Shown in pieces: positions 9,707 through 19,500 of a stretch of 64,000 nt of DNA. A model generated the notes under the pieces. The model made no database searches and was not told the origin of the DNA. It worked only from the letters and a program-made list of their open reading frames with translations. Every line of letters begins with the position of its first letter. Position 1 is the stretch's first letter. The DNA lies in the NCBI GenBank assembly GCA_041398665.1, contig JAWKUH010000019.1:1-64000 (forward strand), given 5' to 3'. Position numbers and translations under genes: made by a program. The DNA comes from Rohdeia sp041398665 (GTDB taxonomy: Bacteria > Planctomycetota > UBA1135 > GCA-002686595).

Positions 9707-9804
9707 GTGGTTCCGGCCGATCGAACCCGGTTCGATCGGTCCGAGCTCGGCCGGGCGGGCCGGCGCTCCGCCCGGGCCGGGGCGGCGCCTAGGATCGCGG
9801 GGCC

Positions 9805-10674
9805 ATGACCGACCCGGTGCTCGTGACGGGTGCGAGTTCGGGGCTCGGGCTCGCGATCGCGAGGGAGCTCCTCGGGACCGGTCGGCGGCTCGTCCTGACG
9901 GCGCGCGGGTCGTCGCTCTGGCGCTTCGAGGCGGCCGGGATCCGCGAGTCGGACGAGGTGCTCGTCCGCGCGCTCGACGTCACCGACCGGGACCAGCGCA
10001 TCGCCGTCGTCTCGGAGATCGACGAGCGCTTCGGCGGCGTCGACGTGCTCGTCAACAACGCCGGCCTGACGTACCGCTCGGTCGTCGAACACGTCAGCCA
10101 GGAGGAGCGGCTCGCGCAGATGGACGTGAACTTCCTCGCGCCCATGCACCTCGTGCGCCTCGTGCTCCCGTCGATGCGCGCGAAGCGCCGGGGACGCATC
10201 GTCAACATCTCGTCGGTCGGCGGGATGATGGCGATGCCGACGATGTCGATCTACAGCGCGTCGAAGTGGGCGCTCGAGGGCATGTCGGAGGCGCTGTGGT
10301 ACGAAGTGCGCCCGTGGAACGTGCGCGTGACGCTCGTCGAGCCAGGCTTCATCCACTCGCGCTCGTTCGAGAACACGCGCACCACGCACGACAGCCAGGA
10401 GTCGATCGAGCACGAGCGCGACCCCTACCACGCGCACTACGTCAACATGGCGCCGTTCATCGAGCGCACCATGAACCTCGCGCGCGCGACGCCCGAGCGC
10501 ATCGCGCGCCGCGTCCGTCGGATCCTCGAGATGGAGCGCCCGCCGCTGCGCGCGCCGGCGACGGCCGACGCGCACCTCTTCGCGCTGATGCGGCGCCTCC
10601 TCCCCCGCCGGCTCTACCACGCGGTGCTCTACCGCATGCTGCCGAACGTGCGGAACTGGGGTCCGGGGAGCTGA
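9805..10674 (+). CDS. Short-chain dehydrogenase/reductase
   Basis: A 289-aa classical SDR. The cofactor motif is TGASSGLG (residues 8-15), NNAG is at 84-87, the active-site Ser lies in NISSVGG, and the catalytic pair is Tyr150 and Lys154 in YSASK. After the motif the sequence continues VEPGFIHSRSF. The C-terminal 90 residues are basic and helical, as in SDRs acting on lipid-like substrates. It would catalyse NAD(P)-dependent alcohol/ketone interconversion; the substrate is not deducible. The ATG follows a repeat-containing gap, and a decayed gene on the opposite strand lies downstream. Confidence 0.85.
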   Translation: MTDPVLVTGASSGLGLAIARELLGTGRRLVLTARGSSLWRFEAAGIRESDEVLVRALDVTDRDQRIAVVSEIDERFGGVDVLVNNAGLTYRSVVEHVSQEERLAQMDVNFLAPMHLVRLVLPSMRAKRRGRIVNISSVGGMMAMPTMSIYSASKWALEGMSEALWYEVRPWNVRVTLVEPGFIHSRSFENTRTTHDSQESIEHERDPYHAHYVNMAPFIERTMNLARATPERIARRVRRILEMERPPLRAPATADAHLFALMRRLLPRRLYHAVLYRMLPNVRNWGPGS

Positions 10675-10695
10675 TCCCCGACCGAGCGCGCGTGT

Positions 10696-12120
10696 TCAGT
10701 GCGCGAGCTCGGCGTCGAAGAACGCGAACACGTCGGGCAGCGCGCGCTGCACCACGAGGAGGTGTTCGGTCGCCGGGTAGACCTTCTCGTCGACGTGTTC
10801 GCAGCCGAGCTCGCGCAGCCTCCCGGCGAGACCCTTCGACATGCCGAGCCCGAAGTCGCTCGCACCGGCCGCGACGAAGAACGGCAGGACGGAGCAGCTC
10901 TCGCTCGGCGCGCCGCCGCCTCCGAGCGCCGCCACCGCGCGCAGCCGCTCCGGAGTCTTCGACGCCGCGCCGACCGCCGCTCCCGCTCCCATCGAGTGAC
11001 CGACGACGAACACGTTCGACGTGTCGACCGGAAGGAACGTCGCGAGCGAGTCGACGATCTCCGCCACCGGCGAGCGAACATCCCGACGCGCGGCGCGACG
11101 ACTGATCCAGCCGCCTCGCTACGAGTTCGACGGCGAGTCCGCGCCGTAGCTCTCGAAGAACATGTTCTCACGCTGCCGCCGGCGCCACGTGGAGCGCGAC
11201 GACGAGGGGACGCACCGCAGCGGCATCGATCCTTCGGCACGAACGCGCACAGGCACGGGTGCTGCTCGACGGGAAGGGCGAGCCAGTGGTCGCCAGGCCG
11301 CGAGAGCAACGCGGTCGCGCCGCGTCGTCCCCGCGACGAGCGCCTCGGCGCGCGCGCAGGCGAGGTCGCCGTAGCGCAGTTCGATCTCGGGCGTGCGCCC
11401 GTCCGCCGCATCCTCCACGGTCTCGGCGAGCAGGTGCGCGGTCTCGGCCACCTCGTGCGGACGCTGTGCACGACGCCCGAGTCTCTCGTCGAGCGCCGCG
11501 AGTCGCGCGCGCAGGTCGGCGACGACCGAGACGTGCGTCGGGCTCGTCGTCCGCACCACCTCGTCGTCGAGGACGAACTCAACGTCACGTCGAACTCGCC
11601 CGGCTTCCCGACGTCGTACCAGCTGGGTCGTACCAGGTGGATGTCGCCGAGCCGACCAGCCCGACATCGCGACGTCGCCGCCGACGATCCGGTCGCGGAG
11701 GACGATCTTCGCGAACCGCTCGCCCGCCTCGAGGCTTCGCCAACCGGACGGAGACCTTCTCACCGGCCTCGACGACGCGGCGTTCGGGCACGACCGCGAA
11801 CGTGTCGCACCACGCTGCGAACTCCGTCGCCCTTCGGCTCCTCGAGCCCCGCCGCGCGGCAGCTCGACGTCCGCCGCGACGCCGGCGGGTCGCCGCGGAA
11901 CCACTTCGACACCGCGCCGTCGACGCGCTCGACCACGGCGGCGCGCGTGTCTTCGCCGGCGGCGGCGAAGGCGCGCTCCATCGCGACGAGCCGGTCCGCA
12001 GCTCGGCGCCAACCGCGTCGATCATTCCGGTGCAGCGGTGTCATTCTCGCTCCGGTCCTGACCGAAGGCGTCGGACGGGAGGAAGGGAGCGAGCGCCAGG
12101 GCGAGGGACGAGGACTTCAA
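10696..12120 (-). pseudogene. Frameshifted paralogue of the 3425-4822 secreted hydrolase
   Basis: Reading the minus strand, a TTG at 12120 behind GGAGGT opens a signal peptide (KSSSLALALAPFLPSDAFGQ). Recognisable pieces of the hydrolase at 3425-4822 then appear in order but in changing frames: RRAADRLVAMERAFAAAGED (near 12000), FAVVPERRVVEAGEKVSVRL (near 11790), ENMFFESYGADSPSNS (near 11140). The C-terminal catalytic part is intact in one frame (11067-10696) with GHSMG, an acid in AGASDFG and His in ATEHLLV. At least four frameshifts are needed. Each piece still shows native codon use, so the damage is recent or is consensus error. The matching order of pieces makes paralogy clear. Confidence 0.8.
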
Positions 12121-12199
12121 CGCAGGACCTCCGATGTTCAGCTCGACGGGGCGAGGGCCAAGAGCGCGCGGCTCGCGCCGCTCGCCCGCACTGACCTCG

Positions 12200-12841
12200 T
12201 CACGACGTGATGCCCTTCGCGCGTCGGGCGGTCGCGGATCCGCGGGCGGTCCCCGCCGCCCCCACGACGAGGCGGAGCCGCGTGCTCGCGACGCCGACGC
12301 AGGCGATCCTCCTCCAGTTCCCCCCGCCGTCCGCCGACTCCCGCCGCGACTCGTGGAGCGCGTCGACCCCCTCCCGGACCTGCTCGTCGACGAGGTCGCG
12401 GATCGCTCGGCGGAACGAGCGCGCGGTGCGCGGGCCGGAGCACTCGAGCTCGAACTCGCCGTCGATCGTCGCCCGGTAGCCGTCGCGCCCCACGACGCGC
12501 GTCGCGAAGGTGCCCTTCGCGTGCTTGGCGAACGGCATCCAGCCGTTGCCCGACCACTCGATCGTCGGCGGATCCACCGCGTACGACGCGATCGAGTCGC
12601 TCACCTCGTCGAAGACGTCCTCGGCGCTCCTCGTCCCGCCCGTGACGCCCCACGACCAGGAGGAGAGGTCGGTGTCGCTCTCACCCGTTCGCTCGACCGA
12701 GGTCCGGCGCGACACGGTCGACGACATCGTCGCGTACTCGACGGTGAACACGCCGACCTCGCGCATCGCGACGAAGAGCACGAGGATCGCCGCGAAGATC
12801 CACACGGAGCGGCGGCGTGAACACTTCGGGTCGGCCGTCAT
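12200..12841 (-). CDS. Hypothetical single-pass membrane protein
   Basis: A 213-aa protein starting at an ATG that overlaps the TGA of the nucleotidyltransferase gene (ATGA). One hydrophobic helix lies at about residues 12-28 (SVWIFAAILVLFVAMREVGV), followed by an extracytoplasmic region containing STIEW/WMPFAKHAKGTF-like stretches and a C-terminal helical part with paired cysteines. I do not recognise the family. The overlapping starts make it the third gene of a run small helical protein, nucleotidyltransferase, this gene, lying directly downstream of moeA. Confidence 0.65.
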   Translation of the reverse strand: MTADPKCSRRRSVWIFAAILVLFVAMREVGVFTVEYATMSSTVSRRTSVERTGESDTDLSSWSWGVTGGTRSAEDVFDEVSDSIASYAVDPPTIEWSGNGWMPFAKHAKGTFATRVVGRDGYRATIDGEFELECSGPRTARSFRRAIRDLVDEQVREGVDALHESRRESADGGGNWRRIACVGVASTRLRLVVGAAGTARGSATARRAKGITS

Positions 12842-13413
12842 CGCGACTCCTCGAGGGCTCGACGCAGAAGGTCCGCCACACCGATCTCTGCCGCCCACTC
12901 CTCGAGGTACGTCCGGTCCAGATCGTCGCCGCTCGCCCGGAGCACGCCGAGCACGTCGCGCCACTGCGCATCCGCGACCTCGCCACCCGATCGGAACCAC
13001 TCGAGCTTCTGCAGGACGAGATCCTCGGGGTCGGTCACACGAACGGCGACGCTCTCGGGTCCGATCCGGACCGTGCGCGCACGCTCCCACTTGTTCGGGT
13101 GGATGCCCGTTTCGGGTGGGACGAACACGTCGACCTTCACCATCGTCCCGAGGTGGATCACGTTGCAGCTCGCGCGACGACGCACCGCGTCCGCGACCAG
13201 TTCCCGGTCGACGTACCAGCCTCCGCCGAGCGCAGCGACGAACCCCGTGACGTCGTCGACCCCGATCTCCACGGCGACGTCGACGTCGGCCGTGAATCGC
13301 GGCTCACCCCAGATCGTCGCAGCAACCGACCCTCCGACGACGTAGCGCAGACCGAGTCCGTCGAGGACTCCGACGAAGTCTTCGAGCGCGCGCACGTAGT
13401 CGGGCGACGTCAT
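12838..13413 (-). CDS. Nucleotidyltransferase-fold protein (AbiEii-like)
   Basis: A 191-aa protein with the minimal nucleotidyltransferase motif: VVGGSVAATIWGEPRFTADV with the D-x-D pair in TADVDVAVE, and a downstream acidic/positively charged region VRVTDPEDLVLQKLEW. This matches the AbiEii/DUF6036-type group of nucleotidyltransferases, several of which are toxins or antitoxins. Its ATG overlaps the stop of the preceding small helical gene, and its own stop overlaps the next ATG. A toxin or tRNA/protein-modifying role is possible. The fold assignment is firm, the biological role inference. Confidence 0.75.
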   Translation of the reverse strand: MTSPDYVRALEDFVGVLDGLGLRYVVGGSVAATIWGEPRFTADVDVAVEIGVDDVTGFVAALGGGWYVDRELVADAVRRRASCNVIHLGTMVKVDVFVPPETGIHPNKWERARTVRIGPESVAVRVTDPEDLVLQKLEWFRSGGEVADAQWRDVLGVLRASGDDLDRTYLEEWAAEIGVADLLRRALEESR

Positions 13414-13664
13414 CCGTCGATCCAGGGGTGATCGGCCCCGTAGGCGCGGCGCGCGAGGTCGCGACCGATGCGGCGAACACCGGCGCGGAAACGCAGCTCC
13501 TCCTCGCTCGCGTCGGGCCGGCGTGCCCGCTCGCCGGCGATCTGGAGTTCGACACCGAGCTGGTACAGACCGATCGTCCGCTCGAAGCGTTCCTCGGGCG
13601 TCCATGCACGGAGTTGCTCGACGATCCGTCGTCGCGCTTCGGGGCAAGTGTCTCGGTCTTCCAT
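13410..13664 (-). CDS. Small helical protein paired with nucleotidyltransferase
   Basis: An 84-aa protein starting MEDRDTCPEARRRIVEQLRA and continuing RRPDASEEELRFRAGVRRIG. This layout (Dx-PE start, a 'WTPEERFERTIGLYQLG' helix, a 'HPGASEEEL'-type helix) belongs to a widespread uncharacterised family that I recall sitting next to nucleotidyltransferase genes. An in-frame ATG at 13709 would add 15 residues; I prefer 13664 because the family begins there. Its TGA overlaps the nucleotidyltransferase ATG, so the two are translated as a pair. It may serve as partner or antitoxin of that enzyme. Confidence 0.65.
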   Translation of the reverse strand: MEDRDTCPEARRRIVEQLRAWTPEERFERTIGLYQLGVELQIAGERARRPDASEEELRFRAGVRRIGRDLARRAYGADHPWIDG

Positions 13665-13719
13665 CCGTTCTTCGGTCCGACCGCCCAGGGGCGACGTCCC
13701 GCGCTCCATGGTGCCACGC

Positions 13720-14943
13720 TCACGCGAGCGGCCGAAACTCGACGAGCTCGCCCCTCTCGATCGCACCGCCCTGCGGCACGATCGCGAAGGCGGTCGCACG
13801 CGCGGCTCCCACGACGTCGGCACTGCCCTGGTACGCGACGGGTTCGAGCACGTCGACGCCGTCGTCGCCCGGCGCGACGGTGCACGGCAGGTTGTCCTGG
13901 CGCTCCGGCGCGGTGCGGCGCGGACCGTTCCAGCGGCCCTTGCGGAGCCTCTCGCCGAGTTCGCGCGCGTCGCTCACGCCCGACAGCTTCGCCAGCGCGG
14001 GACGCACGAACAGCTCGAGTCCGAGCACCGCCGACACGGGGTTGCCGGGCAGCCCGAGCACCGGCTTCGGACCGCGCATCCCGAACCAGATCGGCTTGCC
14101 CGGTTTGACCGCGACCTTGTGCAGACGCGGCTCGACGCCGAGCTCCTCGAAGACCTTGCCGACGAGGTCGTACTTGCCCATCGACACGCCGCCCGTCGTG
14201 ACGACGGCGTCGGCGTCGTCGAGCACGCGACCGAAGTGCTCGCGCAACAGCTCCTCGTCGTCGGGGATCGCGCCGACCTCGGTCACCTCGTGGTCGAGGT
14301 GCAGCAGGCGCGACGCGAGGAAGAACGTGTTGCCCTCGCGGATCTGGCCGGGACCCGGCACGACCCAGGGCGGGACGAGTTCGTCGCCCGTCGTCAGCAC
14401 CGCGACGCGCACCTGGCGGAAGACCGGCACCTCCGCGACGCCCATCGACGCGAGCACCGAGAGGTCGACCGGCGTCAGCCGCCGCCCCACCTCGAACGGA
14501 CCCTCGCCGGCGCGGAGGATCGCGCCGCGCTCCTGAACGTGCTCGTCGCGCGACGACTCCGCCCGGACCAGCACGCGGTTGCCCTCGCGCTCCGTCCGCT
14601 CGACCATCACGACCTGGTCGCAGTCGACGGGGACCTCGGCGCCGGTGAAGATCTCGACGCACCGGCCCGGCAGGACGTCGCCCGCGAACGGGGCGCCCGC
14701 GCGGCTCTCGCCGCCGCACACGAGGACGCAGGCGCCGTCGGCCCGACGCGGCCCCGCGAGGTCCTCCGACCGCACGGCGTACCCGTCCATCATCGACTTG
14801 CGGAAGGGCGGGAGGTCGACGTCGGAGACCGGGCGCTCCGCGAGCACGCGGCCCGCCGCGAACGCGAGTTGGCAGGTCTCGCGCTCGCCGATCGGCCGCA
14901 GCGCCTCCAGCACGCGCGCGAGGGCTTCGGTGGGAGTCAGCAT
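13720..14943 (-). CDS. moeA: Molybdopterin molybdenumtransferase MoeA
   Basis: A 407-aa protein, normal length for MoeA, which inserts molybdate into adenylylated molybdopterin in molybdenum-cofactor synthesis. Diagnostic phrases are LPPFRKSMMDGYAVRSEDL, FTGAEVP, VAVLTTGDELV, the GGVSMGKYDLV loop and KPGKPIWFG followed by GLPGNPVS. The start at 14943 (MLTPTEAL) is the family's usual beginning. No other molybdenum genes are in the window. The small nucleotidyltransferase module follows on the same strand, 55 bp downstream, and may be co-transcribed. Confidence 0.93.
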   Translation of the reverse strand: MLTPTEALARVLEALRPIGERETCQLAFAAGRVLAERPVSDVDLPPFRKSMMDGYAVRSEDLAGPRRADGACVLVCGGESRAGAPFAGDVLPGRCVEIFTGAEVPVDCDQVVMVERTEREGNRVLVRAESSRDEHVQERGAILRAGEGPFEVGRRLTPVDLSVLASMGVAEVPVFRQVRVAVLTTGDELVPPWVVPGPGQIREGNTFFLASRLLHLDHEVTEVGAIPDDEELLREHFGRVLDDADAVVTTGGVSMGKYDLVGKVFEELGVEPRLHKVAVKPGKPIWFGMRGPKPVLGLPGNPVSAVLGLELFVRPALAKLSGVSDARELGERLRKGRWNGPRRTAPERQDNLPCTVAPGDDGVDVLEPVAYQGSADVVGAARATAFAIVPQGGAIERGELVEFRPLA

Positions 14944-15271
14944 CGCGGCGGAGTGTAGCCAGCGGGCCGTGCGCTCCCCTCCCGCACCGCCGCGCACCGG
15001 CCCGCGCGCCGCGCGCAGGCCGCGCCGCACCGCGATCCGCGAGCAAGATCGGCCTCCGGGCTGCGTAGCGGATCGATCGCGTCCCGCGCGACGTATCCTC
15101 CCCGTCCCGCGGCGACCCTCGACGCCGCGCCCGCCGAGCTCCTCCCACGGCCTCGGCCCACCCCGACCGGCGACGCCCTCTCCCCCCGAGGTCCGCGCTC
15201 CCACCCACCGTCCCGGCGGCACCTCGACGAGGCGCCGCGCGCCACCGCGCGACGGGACCCACGTCCTCCCC
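14944..15271. other. Divergent intergenic region, moeA / RND adaptor
   Basis: This 328-bp region separates the moeA start (minus) from the RND adaptor start (plus). No gene is supportable in it. It must hold the promoters of both transcription units, but I see no confident -35/-10 pair or palindromic operator, only C-rich sequence. Confidence 0.5.
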
Positions 15272-16579
15272 ATGCCGATCCGTTCCCGACGAGGCGCGCT
15301 CCTCCTCCCCTGCCTCCTCCTCCTCGCCGCGTGCAGCGGTGCTCCGAACACGGCCGACGCGACCGGCTCGGAGGGGACCGGCTCCGGCGGCGTCCGCGTG
15401 CGCGAGGCGACGAAGGTCGTCGCGCAGCACCTCGAGCGCCGCGACATGGAGCAGATCCTCGAGACGACGGCCGTGCTCGAGGCGGACCGCGAGGTCCCGG
15501 TCGTCGCGCGCTCCGCCGGACAGGTCGTCGAGATCCTCGCGGAGGAGGGCGACGCGGTCGGGACCGGCGACGAGTTGGCGCACCTCGACAGCCGGGCCGA
15601 GGAGCTCGCGCTGCGCGACGCCGAGATCGCGCTCGAGGAGGCGAACCAGGCGCTCGCCACCGCGGAGATCCAGATCGAGGAGGCGAAGTCCGCCGTCGAG
15701 AACTCGAAGAGTGCGCTCGCACAGGCCGAGCGCGACCTCGCGCGCGACGAACAGCTCTTCACGAACACCGAGGGCGGCGTGACGCTCGTCGCGGAGACGA
15801 CGCTCGAGAAGTCGCGCCTCGCGCGCGACCAGGCGATCCAGGACCTCGCCCAGAAGAAGCTCGCGCAGGAGCGCGTCGAGCTCGACCGCGACAAGGCGAG
15901 GACGACGGTGTCGCGCGCCGAGGTGACGCGCGACCGCGCGAAGCGCACGCTCGAGCTGATGACGCTCGTCGCCCCGTTCGACGGCGTCGTGTCGCTGCGC
16001 TCGATCAAACCCGGTCAGAACCTCGCGGGCGGCGAACAGGCCTTCGTCGTCACCGACCCGACGCGGCTCCGCGTCGTCTTCTACCGGCCGCAGCGCGAGT
16101 TCGGCCTGTTCTCGTCGCAGGCCGACGACAACCTCGCGATCACCGCGACGACGGAGGCGCTCGACAGGACCGAGTTCTCGGGCCACGTCGAGCGGATCGC
16201 TCCGACGATCGACGCGACCTCCGGCTCGTTCCGCATCACGGCGCGCATCGAGCGCGTCCCGCGCGACGACGGACCCGAGCGGCTGCTCCCCGGCATGCTG
16301 CTGCGCCTCGCGATCGTGACGGACCGCCACGAGGGCGCGATCACGGTCCCGAAGCGCGCGGTCGTGCGCGAGGGCGACCAGGCCTTCCTGTTCACGGTCG
16401 ACCGGAGCGGCGAACAGGCCGTCGCGCGCCGGCGACTCGTGCGCGAGGGCTTCGGCGACGCCACGCACGTCGAGGTGACGGCGCTCGAGGGCGACGAACT
16501 CACGACCGACGACCTCGTCGTCGTGATCGGCGCACGCGACCTCGCGGACGGCGACCCGCTCCAGGTCGAGGAGCGCTGA
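15272..16579 (+). CDS. RND efflux periplasmic adaptor (membrane fusion) lipoprotein
   Basis: A 435-aa protein with a lipoprotein leader (LLLPCLLLLAAC, then SGAP). The membrane-fusion-protein architecture follows: first beta-barrel/lipoyl half (VVARSAGQVVEILAEEGDAV), a long alpha-helical hairpin rich in Ala/Glu (about residues 105-215), the second lipoyl half (LVAPFDGVVSLRSIKPGQNL), a beta-barrel and a membrane-proximal domain. It would bridge an inner-membrane RND pump to an outer-membrane channel. The RND permease starts 7 bp after its stop, and a second permease lies 331 bp beyond that. No TolC-like outer-membrane gene is present. Confidence 0.9.
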   Translation: MPIRSRRGALLLPCLLLLAACSGAPNTADATGSEGTGSGGVRVREATKVVAQHLERRDMEQILETTAVLEADREVPVVARSAGQVVEILAEEGDAVGTGDELAHLDSRAEELALRDAEIALEEANQALATAEIQIEEAKSAVENSKSALAQAERDLARDEQLFTNTEGGVTLVAETTLEKSRLARDQAIQDLAQKKLAQERVELDRDKARTTVSRAEVTRDRAKRTLELMTLVAPFDGVVSLRSIKPGQNLAGGEQAFVVTDPTRLRVVFYRPQREFGLFSSQADDNLAITATTEALDRTEFSGHVERIAPTIDATSGSFRITARIERVPRDDGPERLLPGMLLRLAIVTDRHEGAITVPKRAVVREGDQAFLFTVDRSGEQAVARRRLVREGFGDATHVEVTALEGDELTTDDLVVVIGARDLADGDPLQVEER

Positions 16580-16586
16580 TCCGCCC

Positions 16587-19500
16587 ATGACCGACGCGCG
16601 CGAGAGCGAACAGCGGCGCGAGGAGGCGGCGAGGAGCTTCGTCGTCGCGCGCCCCGTCGCCATCACCATGCTCATGCTGAGCATGGCGGTGTTCGGCGTG
16701 GTCAGCTTCTTCAAGCTGCGCCAGAACCTGCTGCCGGAGATCAGCTACCCCACGCTGACCGTGCGCACCACGTGGTCGGGCTCGGCGCCCGAGGACGTCG
16801 AGAGCCGCGTGTCGGTGCGCATCAGCGAGGCGCTCGGGACCCTCAAGGGACTCGTGCGCAGCAGCTCGGTCTCGCGCGCCGGCGTGAGCGACGTGCTGCT
16901 CGAGTTCGACTGGGGCACGCAGATGAGCTTCGCCGTGCAGGACGTGCGCGAGAAGCTCGACGGCGTGTTCCTGCCGGACGGCGTCGAGCGACCGATCATC
17001 CTGCGCTACGACCCGAACCTCGACCCGGTGCTGCGCATCGGGCTGACGTCGAACCGCACGTTCGAGGACCCCGAGGAGGAGCTGATCGCGCTGCGCTGGA
17101 TCGCGGAGAACCGCATCGAGCGCGAACTCGAGTCGATCCCGGGCGTCGCGGCCGTGCAGGTGCGCGGCGGACTCGAGGAGGAGATCCACGTCGAGGTCGA
17201 CCCGTCGGAGCTCGCGTCGCGACAGCTGTCGCTGGCGCAGGTCTCCGCGCGCCTCGCGCAGGAGAACATCAACGCCGCCGGCGGTTCGCTGCGCGAGGGC
17301 TCGACGGACTACATCGTCCGCACCGTCAACGAGTTCGCCGACCTCGACGAGATCCGCGACCTCGCGCTCGTGCGGCGCGGCAGCGCGACGATCCGCCTCG
17401 CCGACGTCGCGCGCGTCACGTCGACGTACAAGAAGCGCGAGGTCACGAGCCGCATCGACGGCAAGGAGTCGGTCGAGCTCGCGATCTTCCGCGAGGCCGG
17501 CGCCGACCTCGTCGCGCTGGCGGAGTCCGTGCGCACGCGCGTGTTCGGCACGCCCGAGCAGCAGGCCGCGGCCGCGAAGGCGCTCGAGTCGGGCGACGGC
17601 GCCAAGACGCTCGAGCAGCGCAACAAGACGGACTACATCGCCTACAACCTGCGCAAGGACCTCGACGCCGCGCTGCTGTCGGACCAGTCCGTCTTCATCC
17701 GCCAGGCCGTCGCCGACGTGCGCGACTCCGCCCTGATCGGAGCGGTGCTCGCGGTGATCGTGATCTGGGTCTTCCTGCGGCGGTTGTCGGCCACCGGCAT
17801 CATCGCGGTCGCGATCCCGATCTCGGTCGTGGTGACGTTCGCGCCGATGTACCTCGCGGGCGTCAGCCTGAACATCATGTCGCTCGGCGGGCTCGCGCTC
17901 GGCGTCGGCATGCTCGTCGACAACGCCATCGTCGTGCTCGAGTCGATCACGCGTTGTCGCGACGAGGGCGACGACTACCGCACGGCCGCCGTCCGCGGCG
18001 TGCGCGAGGTCACGGGCGCCGTCGTCGCGTCGACGCTGACGACGATCTGCGTGTTCGCGCCGATCGTGTTCGTCTCGGGCATCGCGGGTCAGATCTTCGG
18101 CGACCAGGCGCTGACCGTGGTGAGCGCGCTCACCGTCTCGCTCGTCGTCGCCGTGCTGTTCATCCCGATGCTCGCGTCGCGGCGCTGGCTCGCTGGCGTG
18201 AAGGACGAAGGGCCGCCGGCGCCGCGCAAGGGTCTGACCGAGGACCTGCGCTTCGAGGGGCTCGGCGTCGTGTCCGACGCGCTCGTCGTGGTCGCGCGCG
18301 TGCTCCTGCTCGCGTTCGGGTTCCTCGTGCGCGGCGGAGCGTGGCTGCTCGGGATCGTGTTCCTCGTGGGCCGCGTCCTGACGTGGCCGATCTCGAAGGC
18401 CTTCGAGGTGTGTTGGAACGCGGTCGAGGGCGCGTACCCGAAGGTCCTCTCCCTCGCGTTGCGCGCGAGTCTGCTCGTCGTGGTCGGAGCGGGACTCCTC
18501 GGCTGGGACGCCTGGCGTCGCCTGCCGCACCTCGGCGTCGAGCTCCTGCCCGAGATCCACCAGGGCGAGTTCACGGCGTTCGTGCAGCTCGACGTCGGCA
18601 CGCCGCTCGAGGACACCGATACCGTGATGGTCGAGCTCGGCGAGGAGGTGCGCGCGATCACCGGCGTCGACGAGACCGCGCTCACCGTCGGCATCGAGCA
18701 GGAGACGCTGAGCCAGGACATCGAGGGCCCGCACACCGCGCGGCTGTCCGTGCGGCTCGACGAGGACCACCGCGGCGTGGAGTACGAGAACGCGATCGTC
18801 GCGCGCGTGCGCGACGTGCTGCACTCGCACCCCGCGGTGCGCTCCGTCGACATCCGTCGCCCGACGCTCGTCGCACTCGAGTCGCCGATCGCGGTGGAGG
18901 TGCGCGGGCACCGGCTCGAGGCGCTGCACGAGGTGGCGGGTCGCGTGCTCGACCGACTGGACGCGCGCGCCGACCTACGCGACGTGCAGTCGAGTCTGCG
19001 GCCAGGCTTCCCCGAGGTGCGCGTCACCTTCGACCGGGACAAGACGCTGGAGTACGGGCTCGACCTGGCGAACGTCGCCAAGCTCGTGCGCGACTCCGTG
19101 CTCGGCGAGGTCGCGACGCGCTTCACGCGCGGCGACGAACGCATCGACCTGCGCGTGCTCGCCGACGAGGAGCGGCTCGCGCGGCTCGACGACGTGCTCG
19201 ACCTGGTCGTCAACCCCGAGGCGCCGATCGGCGTTCCGCTGCGCGCGGTCGCGGACGTGCGAACGGTCGAGGGGCCGGCGGAGATCCGCCGCATCGGGAA
19301 CAGTCGCGCGGTGCTCGTGACGGCGAGCCGCGCGGGCTTCGACCTCGGGGGCACGGCGAACGCGGTGGAGCGCGACATCGCCACGCTCGAGGTGCCGGAC
19401 GACGTGGTGGTCGAGCTCGGCGGCCAGAAGCGCGAGATGAGCGAGGCGACGAACTCGATGCTGTTCGCGCTCGTCCTCGCGATCTTCCTGGTCTACGTCG

